Below are positions 22,638 through 27,688 of a stretch of DNA of 27,688 nt, piece after piece. Source of the DNA: Lysinibacillus_B sp036662795 (lineage in GTDB: Bacteria > Bacillota > Bacilli > Bacillales_A > Planococcaceae); assembly GCF_036662795.1 (NCBI RefSeq), contig NZ_JBAFWZ010000036.1, positions 1 to 27,688 on the forward strand, given 5' to 3'. The first letter of the stretch is position 1. The number at the start of each line of letters is the position of its first letter. Made by a program: the position numbers and the translations under genes. The notes beneath the pieces are model-generated. The model was not told the origin of the DNA. It did no database searches and saw nothing but the letters and a program-made list of their open reading frames with translations.

Positions 22638-24254
22638 TTATAATGTCAGCCCTGGATAAATTTCATTTATATTTTCTCGTAGCTTAGCCTTTAAAAACTT
22701 TCCTACTGAAGTTTTCGGAATTTCATCTAGGAATACAATATCCTCTGGCATCCACCATTTCGCGAACTGCTCACTTAAATAGGCCATTAACTCTTCCTTT
22801 GTTACCGCTGCGTTATCCTTTAAAACAACACAGGCTAACGGGCGCTCCTGCCATTTCGGGTGTGGGATAGCAATAACTGCAGCCTCGAACACATCCGGAT
22901 GCGACATTAGACCGTTCTCTAAATCAACAGAGGATATCCACTCACCGCCTGACTTAATTAAGTCCTTCGTTCGATCCGTAATTTTAATAAAGCCTTCCGT
23001 TGATCGAACAGCGATATCACCCGTGTATAACCAGCCGTCGTGAAAGGCATCGGCTGTACGTTCATCCTCATAATATTCACTAGCAATCCACGGACCACGT
23101 AGGCGTAGCTCTCCCATCGTTTCACCATCCCAAGGCACTTCCCCGTTCTCATTCACGATACTGGACTCAATACCTGGCACGGTTAATCCTTGCATTGCAC
23201 GTGCCTCAATTTTATCTTCAGTTGGCCAATCATCCATTTTCTTCAAATAGTTCGATAAAGTTACAATTGGTGAGGTTTCCGTCATACCATATACGACGAT
23301 ATAATTTACCCCGTACTTTTCCTCGTACGTACGAATTAATCCTTTTGGTGAGGCTGATCCTCCGCAATAGATGGCCTGTAGCTTACTTAAATCACGCGGA
23401 CGTTTTTCCATTTCCTGCTCTGCACCTATCCAAATTGTCGGGACGCCTGCCGTTTTGGTAACACCTTCCTGCTCGATTAAATCGAGTATTAACGCTGGAG
23501 TAAATTGTGGACCCACTAACATCTGTGTCGCCCCAACATTAACGCTCGCATATGGCATCCCCCATGCATTTACATGGAACATTGGCACAATCGGCATCAC
23601 AACATCACGCTCTGATATCCCCATTGTATCTACCATCGATAACATCATGCTGTGAAGTACAAGTGAACGGTGTGTATATACGACACCCTTTGGATTTCCC
23701 GTTGTGGCACTTGTGTAGCACATACTTGCAGGCGAATTTTCATCCAAGTCTGTTGGGAACTCGAACTGCTCATCCGCCTCAGCGAGTAATCTTTCATAGG
23801 ATAATGCGTTTGGTAGCGTTGTATTTGGCAGTTCCCCATCTGCCATAATAATGAAATGCTCGACCGTTTTTAAATCCGCTTGAACTTCCTCAATTATTGG
23901 CACTAAATCTTCATCAATGATTAGTATTTTATCTTCGGCATGATTAATAATATACGTAATATGCTCTGGTGATAGGCGAATGTTGACCATATGTAAGCAA
24001 GCACCTGCACACGGTACAGCAAAATAAGCCTCTAAATGACGATGTTGATTCCATGCGAACGAAGCAATTTTATCCCCTTTTTGCATGCCTAGCTCTGTTA
24101 ATGCATGCGCTAGCTTACGCGTACGTTTCCCCCACTCCGCATAAGTTAATCGGTGAATCATTGTATCACTTGTTCTGGAAATAATGTGATTATGTGCGTA
24201 ATAGGTTTCCGCACGTTTGAGTAAATCCGTTAATAATAACGGTGTTTGCATCAT
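22638..24254 (-). CDS. AMP-forming acyl-CoA ligase (medium/long-chain type)
   Basis: A 538-residue adenylate-forming enzyme that activates a carboxylic acid with ATP and joins it to CoA. The phosphate loop is YTSATTGNPKGVVYTHRS (about 180-197), the adenine region GMTETSP, and the hinge YTGDIAVRSTEGFIKITDRT leads to the C-terminal domain with the catalytic lysine in KTSVGKFLK. Length and motifs match the AlkK/LcfB-like group; chain length cannot be read from the sequence. The first in-frame ATG lies 21 bases earlier; AAAGGGG 9 nt before this ATG decides the start. It stands alone, with its own terminator. Confidence 0.9.
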   Translation of the reverse strand: MMQTPLLLTDLLKRAETYYAHNHIISRTSDTMIHRLTYAEWGKRTRKLAHALTELGMQKGDKIASFAWNQHRHLEAYFAVPCAGACLHMVNIRLSPEHITYIINHAEDKILIIDEDLVPIIEEVQADLKTVEHFIIMADGELPNTTLPNALSYERLLAEADEQFEFPTDLDENSPASMCYTSATTGNPKGVVYTHRSLVLHSMMLSMVDTMGISERDVVMPIVPMFHVNAWGMPYASVNVGATQMLVGPQFTPALILDLIEQEGVTKTAGVPTIWIGAEQEMEKRPRDLSKLQAIYCGGSASPKGLIRTYEEKYGVNYIVVYGMTETSPIVTLSNYLKKMDDWPTEDKIEARAMQGLTVPGIESSIVNENGEVPWDGETMGELRLRGPWIASEYYEDERTADAFHDGWLYTGDIAVRSTEGFIKITDRTKDLIKSGGEWISSVDLENGLMSHPDVFEAAVIAIPHPKWQERPLACVVLKDNAAVTKEELMAYLSEQFAKWWMPEDIVFLDEIPKTSVGKFLKAKLRENINEIYPGLTL

Positions 24255-24374
24255 GTGAATCATCCCCTTTTCCAATATGAAACTTCTCCCAACATTATAA
24301 TTTTAATACAATATACTGAAATAAGTAAATATTCCGGTTATTTTTGTTAGATATTTCTCATTACTATTCTGCAA

Positions 24375-24412
24375 AAAATAAAAAGCAAGTAGCGGATTTT
24401 GCTACCTGCTTG
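24375..24412 (-). terminator. Terminator after the threonine dehydrogenase gene
   Basis: AAGCAGGTAGC pairs with GCTACTTGCTT around a 7-nt loop, followed on the minus strand by TTTTATTTTTT. Confidence 0.9.
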
Positions 24413-24421
24413 ATTTTATAT

Positions 24422-25375
24422 TTATGAAATGGCCTTTTTCGTTAATTTCTTTTTTAATTTTTGCAGCATATCAATTGTCATTTTTTCTAAATTATATTCT
24501 ACTTTAAAGCCCCATTCTTCACGCGCCGCTGTAGAATCAATCTCATTCGGCCAGCTATCTGCAATCGCTTGACGAACAGGATCGACTTGATAGCTCATTT
24601 TAAAATGTGGAATATGCTTACGAATTTCCGCTGCGATTTCACTTGGCTCAAAGCTCATCGCTGAAATATTGAATGCATTACGATGAATCAGCTTTGATCC
24701 ATCTGCCTCCATTACATCAACTATCGCCTGCAATGCATCTGGCATATACATCATATCCATATATGTGCCTTCTGCAATGTACGATGTGTAGCGCCCTTCT
24801 TCAATCGCCTTATAATAAATATCTACCGCATAATCCGTCGTCCCACCACCCGGAGGCGTAACATATGATACAAGCCCTGGGAAACGGACACCGCGTGTAT
24901 CTAAACCGTAACGCGCATGATAATAATCACAAAGCAGCTCACCCGCTACTTTGTTGACGCCATACATTGTTGTTGGCCGCTGTAGCGTATCCTGTGGCGT
25001 ATCATTCTTTGGTGTTGTCGGACCAAATGCACCAATTGAGCTCGGTGTAAAAAACTGCATTTCCCGCTCACGTGCAACCTCTAGTGCATTCATAAGTCCA
25101 CCCATATTTAAATTCCAGGCTAAAAGTGGATTTTTTTCAGCAGTGGCAGAAAGTAAAGCTGCCATATGAATCATCGTATCGGCGCCAAAATCTTTAGCTA
25201 ATGTATACATCCTTTTGCCATCCATTACATCTAGTACTTCAAACGGTCCCGCACTATTTATAATTTGGCGAATGTCGGTGGCAAGTACAGCATCCTGGCC
25301 GTAAATTTCTCTTAACTTTACAACTAACTCTGAACCGATTTGTCCTGAAGCACCGGTTACCATAATCTTTTTCAT
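24422..25375 (-). CDS. GalE-like L-threonine 3-dehydrogenase
   Basis: A 317-residue short-chain dehydrogenase/reductase with an extended Rossmann fold. The NAD loop is TGASGQIG (7-14), the catalytic serine lies in TPSSIGAFG (110-118), and the YxxxK pair is YGVNK (138-142). The GVRFPGLVSY segment and length match the SDR-type threonine dehydrogenases, which oxidise threonine to 2-amino-3-oxobutyrate, rather than UDP-glucose 4-epimerase. The usual partner, kbl (glycine C-acetyltransferase), is not beside it here. GAGGAGGG 9 nt before the ATG decides the start over an upstream ATG 60 bases earlier. It is transcribed alone. Confidence 0.85.
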   Translation of the reverse strand: MKKIMVTGASGQIGSELVVKLREIYGQDAVLATDIRQIINSAGPFEVLDVMDGKRMYTLAKDFGADTMIHMAALLSATAEKNPLLAWNLNMGGLMNALEVAREREMQFFTPSSIGAFGPTTPKNDTPQDTLQRPTTMYGVNKVAGELLCDYYHARYGLDTRGVRFPGLVSYVTPPGGGTTDYAVDIYYKAIEEGRYTSYIAEGTYMDMMYMPDALQAIVDVMEADGSKLIHRNAFNISAMSFEPSEIAAEIRKHIPHFKMSYQVDPVRQAIADSWPNEIDSTAAREEWGFKVEYNLEKMTIDMLQKLKKKLTKKAIS

Positions 25376-25558
25376 TTTCAAGTACCCTCCTCTGACGTAA
25401 TACAAATGTACACTGTAAAAATACAATAAATACAACCGAAACGTTATTAAATCAACATTTATTTGTATTTGAATTGTACATTGTTCTTTTCAAAAATACA
25501 ATATTTTTTCTTTCCATTACCGAATAATTGATGGTAATCGACTGCTAATGTGCTAAAA
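25376..25558. other. AT-rich spacer upstream of the threonine dehydrogenase gene
   Basis: There is no gene-like frame. It should hold the dehydrogenase promoter; TTGTAT with GTATTA 17 nt later on the minus strand is a weak candidate. Two related TGTACA cores, near 25410 and 25480, might be operator half-sites, but this is uncertain. Confidence 0.35.
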
Positions 25559-25597
25559 AAGGAGCAATCTCATATTACTTGAGATCGCTCCTTCAAT
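25559..25597 (-). terminator. Terminator after a gene remnant
   Basis: AAGGAGC...GCTCCTT with an inner ATCTCA/TGAGAT pairing is followed by TTTTTT on the minus strand. No intact gene now lies upstream of it. Confidence 0.85.
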
Positions 25598-25605
25598 TGT
25601 TTCAT

Positions 25606-25700
25606 TTATTCGTTCTTCCCTTTAAGTTTTGGCATGGAGAATGCTGCGAAAATTTAAATGTTGAGCTGCCCGCTGTTATCGCTAAAACCAAAAAATTTTA
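25606..25700 (-). pseudogene. Decayed C-terminal end of a membrane protein gene
   Basis: Read on the minus strand, one frame gives FLVLAITAGSSTFKFS and another ends AAFSMPKLKGKNE followed by TAA. Joined by one frameshift they form a hydrophobic last helix with a short basic tail, as in MFS-type transporters. Further upstream the sequence is full of stops. A strong terminator follows the TAA, which supports a former gene here. The identity is a guess from a few residues. Confidence 0.4.
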
Positions 25701-25780
25701 TAAGTCTATCTTACCGCTATTATATGCGTCCACTTACTAATCGTGTCGTACGAATGGTTTCAACATTATGACTGAATTCC

Positions 25781-26101
25781 CTATTCAAGTAATAGTACCC
25801 CACATACAGAATTCAAAGAGAACTGACGACCATTCTGCATTTGTAATATACTTCGTTGTGTATCCATGTGGACAATTTTCCCCTGCACTTTATAAAGTCG
25901 CTTTATTTCCCAAATTCTCAGCTCTAATGCTAGTTGATGCTCATATGCCCACAAGATTTGCTCCCCCATTTCCTGCAGTGCCCATTCGTCTAACTCTGGC
26001 TTAGTAATAATATCATCCTCTGCCTGCCATTCACGTAAAAGCTTCACATGCTCTGGCAGCATCATAGCGTTCCATTTTATAGTGCCCCGATCTCGATTCA
26101 T
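25781..26101 (-). CDS. YolD-like family protein, partner of the Y-family polymerase
   Basis: A 106-residue soluble protein with the YolD opening RDRGTIKWNAMMLPEHVKLL and the ELD...EEMG-type helical middle. YolD-like proteins are regularly encoded beside UvrX/YqjW polymerases in Bacillus and have been compared to UmuD-like helpers, though the mechanism is unproven. Here it follows the polymerase gene by 72 nt on the same strand, as yqjX follows yqjW in B. subtilis. The ribosome binding site is AGGAGTGGAG before the ATG. No own promoter is obvious, so it probably shares the LexA-controlled transcript. Confidence 0.88.
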   Translation of the reverse strand: MNRDRGTIKWNAMMLPEHVKLLREWQAEDDIITKPELDEWALQEMGEQILWAYEHQLALELRIWEIKRLYKVQGKIVHMDTQRSILQMQNGRQFSLNSVCGVLLLE

Positions 26102-26173
26102 CGATTCTCCACTCCTATTTATTTTTGGCTGTGCTAATTAGGACTACAACCCAACTTGTATACGTAAGCTGGA

Positions 26174-27427
26174 TTATTTTTTATGCCCGCCAAGTAGTCC
26201 ATCCCTTGAAATGGCTGTCCCTGCCTCAGTATAGGAGACAGCACGTAAAATAGCTGTGGAGCCGTATTTCGCACGAATTTGATCCATTACGCGACCAAGC
26301 TTACGTCTACGCCATTTTTGATCATCGAATAGACTTAGCTGCATAGAATGCTCGCTTTCTAGATTCGTAATGCTGACTGACAGCTGCCGTGCCGGTCGTT
26401 CCCCATAAAATTCATCAAAAAGCTCCACACAGACCTCATAAATTTTCATCGTATCATTTGTTGGCTCATGGATTGTACGTGCTCGCTGAAAGCCTCCACC
26501 AAATGCATCCTTACTATAATTCAAGCCAAGTGTAATCGTACGTCCAATCATATTTGCATCACGTGCTCGCCTTGCTACATCCTCACACATTTCTAAAATA
26601 ACAGCCAAAATTTCATCACGCGTCCGATAATCGCGCATCAGCATTTGCCCTTTGCCGTAGCTGATTTGCCCCTGCATAATTGGTGCACCAATGGTCGAAT
26701 GATCGATTCCCCAAGCATGATAGTAGAGTTGATTACCAAGTATACCGAAGCGCTCCTCCAACGTTTTAAGGTCTGCATGCGCTAAATCCTTAACAGAGAA
26801 AATGCCCATATGATTTAACGAGCGCTCCGTTCTTTTGCCAATCCCCCACATTTCAGAAAGTGGGGAGACTGGCCATAGCTTCGTTGGCACATCCTCATAT
26901 GTCCATTTAGCAAAATCTGTTTTCTTCGCTTCTAAATCAAGTGCTAGCTTCGCCATGAGCATATTCGGACCCATTCCAATTGCACTTGGAATTTCAAACT
27001 GCTCGTAAATGCGGTATTGGATTTTTTTCGCAATTTCCTCAGGCGGTCCCCATAGCTTTTCAGTTCCTGTCAGATCGACAAAGCTTTCATCCACACTATA
27101 AACATGGATAGCTTCCTTTGGTACATACTGATTGAGTAGCCGTGTAATTTCCATTGAAAATCGAACGAAAAGTTCCATTTTCGGCTCAAATAACCGAATA
27201 TCCGGATGCCGCGGGATTTCATAAAGGCGCGCACCCGTTTTAATGTTAAATCGTTTCTTCATCGGTGGAGATGCAGCCAGCACAACACTCCCCTTTTGCT
27301 GAAAATTAGCAATGATCGCAATCGGTACCTCCATTACATCTAAATTATGAAGATGTGCCATACAGCTCGCATAAAAGCTCCGCATATCGATACAAAAAAC
27401 AGAACGATTAGGTGCATTCCCGTACAT
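26174..27427 (-). CDS. Y-family DNA polymerase (UvrX/YqjW type)
   Basis: A 417-residue UmuC/DinB-class polymerase for lesion bypass. The first metal aspartate is in FCIDMRSFYASC (about 11-22) and the second site is YSVDESFVDLTG, both intact. GSVVLAASP, WGIGKRTERSL (helix-hairpin-helix) and a C-terminal little-finger domain follow. QLSLFDD near the end has the form of a beta-clamp-binding motif (QLxLF). AGAGGAG before this ATG fixes the start over a frame beginning 24 bases earlier. A LexA box lies 17-32 nt upstream, so SOS induction is expected. The uvrX/yqjW sub-group cannot be separated here. Confidence 0.93.
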   Translation of the reverse strand: MYGNAPNRSVFCIDMRSFYASCMAHLHNLDVMEVPIAIIANFQQKGSVVLAASPPMKKRFNIKTGARLYEIPRHPDIRLFEPKMELFVRFSMEITRLLNQYVPKEAIHVYSVDESFVDLTGTEKLWGPPEEIAKKIQYRIYEQFEIPSAIGMGPNMLMAKLALDLEAKKTDFAKWTYEDVPTKLWPVSPLSEMWGIGKRTERSLNHMGIFSVKDLAHADLKTLEERFGILGNQLYYHAWGIDHSTIGAPIMQGQISYGKGQMLMRDYRTRDEILAVILEMCEDVARRARDANMIGRTITLGLNYSKDAFGGGFQRARTIHEPTNDTMKIYEVCVELFDEFYGERPARQLSVSITNLESEHSMQLSLFDDQKWRRRKLGRVMDQIRAKYGSTAILRAVSYTEAGTAISRDGLLGGHKK

Positions 27428-27443
27428 AAGCTCTCCTCTTTTT

Positions 27444-27459
27444 AAGAACATTTGTTCTT
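27444..27459 (-). promoter_or_regulatory. LexA (DinR) SOS box
   Basis: AAGAACAAATGTTCTT on the minus strand is a 16-bp palindrome except at the centre, holding the Bacillus core GAAC-4 nt-GTTC. It stands just upstream of the polymerase ribosome binding site, over the likely start of transcription. Confidence 0.88.
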
Positions 27460-27551
27460 ATAATAAAATGAAATCGATAAAACAGCAAGAGGTGAATATT
27501 GGGAGCTGAAGACGAAACTTTAGGAAGGAAGGATTACTATGCAGTGAATGA

Positions 27552-27688
27552 TTTTGTGTGGATGCGCTGGGTTTTGTGCGGATACGCGAGGGTTTTGTGC
27601 GGATGGAGACTGCTTTTGTTCGCATACGCGGGCCTTTTGTGCGGATGGAGACTGCTTTTGTTCGCATACGCAGCCTTTTGTGCGGATG
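27552..27688. repeat. 21-bp-period tandem repeat, running off the window edge
   Basis: Units begin TTTTGT at 27552, 27572, 27593, 27614, 27635, 27656 and 27676, giving steps of 20 or 21 bp. Two unit types alternate: TTTTGTGCGGATGGAGACTG and TTTTGTTCGCATACGCGGGC, so the higher-order period is about 42 bp. Read on the minus strand it gives heptapeptides such as MRTKAVS and IRTKGPR, but the 20-bp units break the frame and no ribosome binding site is seen. It is GC-richer than its surroundings. Confidence 0.85.

Noticed and set aside
27458..27667. A 69-residue repeat protein with RTK heptads
   Set aside because: There is no ribosome binding site, the frame is broken by 20-bp units on the right, and its other half is the unrelated polymerase upstream region.

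Overview
The window is a low-GC Gram-positive chromosome segment of Bacillaceae type, most like Lysinibacillus or a close relative. The evidence is the strong GGAGG ribosome binding sites, GTG and TTG starts, a T-box leader, a preQ1-I riboswitch, a Bacillus-type LexA box, the ung/YwdI-like/DUF423 cluster, the YojF-BshB2 pair of bacillithiol producers, and an interspersed Bacillaceae-type intergenic repeat. The species is inferred, not proven. No rRNA, tRNA, CRISPR array, transposase or prophage was seen.

Layout: 0.1-5 kb (minus strand) holds a chemotaxis receptor, an M20 amidohydrolase, a DUF423 membrane protein, a YwdI-like protein, a 58-residue cysteine protein and uracil-DNA glycosylase. 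5-10.3 kb (plus strand) holds a PdxK/ThiD-like kinase, YojF-BshB2, a YjiH-type membrane protein and threonine deaminase IlvA. 10.3-13.7 kb (minus strand) holds two doubtful small ORFs and a three-gene ABC importer of the TrpXYZ-like class (lipoprotein, permease, ATPase). 14-14.6 kb is a preQ1-riboswitch-controlled queT gene.

The centre (14.6-22 kb) is a tryptophan operon. A SigA-type promoter feeds a T-box leader with a UGG specifier and a terminator/antiterminator, followed by trpE, trpD, trpC, trpF, trpB, trpA and a second, divergent trpB copy that abuts trpA. Junctions from trpD to trpA are ATGA overlaps, so the genes are probably translationally coupled. trpG is absent; as in B. subtilis it may be supplied by a folate-operon glutaminase elsewhere. 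Two proteins stand out. TrpE is an intact ORF whose catalytic motifs depart from the family at nearly every signature. The second TrpB keeps all catalytic residues but has lost 8 residues in the segment that lines the indole tunnel and the alpha-subunit side. These are the best candidates here for undescribed biology.

22-27.7 kb holds a GNAT acetyltransferase, an AMP-forming acyl-CoA ligase, a GalE-like L-threonine dehydrogenase, the decayed tail of a membrane protein gene, and an SOS-type operon of a YqjW/UvrX Y-family polymerase with a YolD-like partner behind a LexA box. The right edge runs into a 21-bp-period tandem repeat that continues beyond the window.
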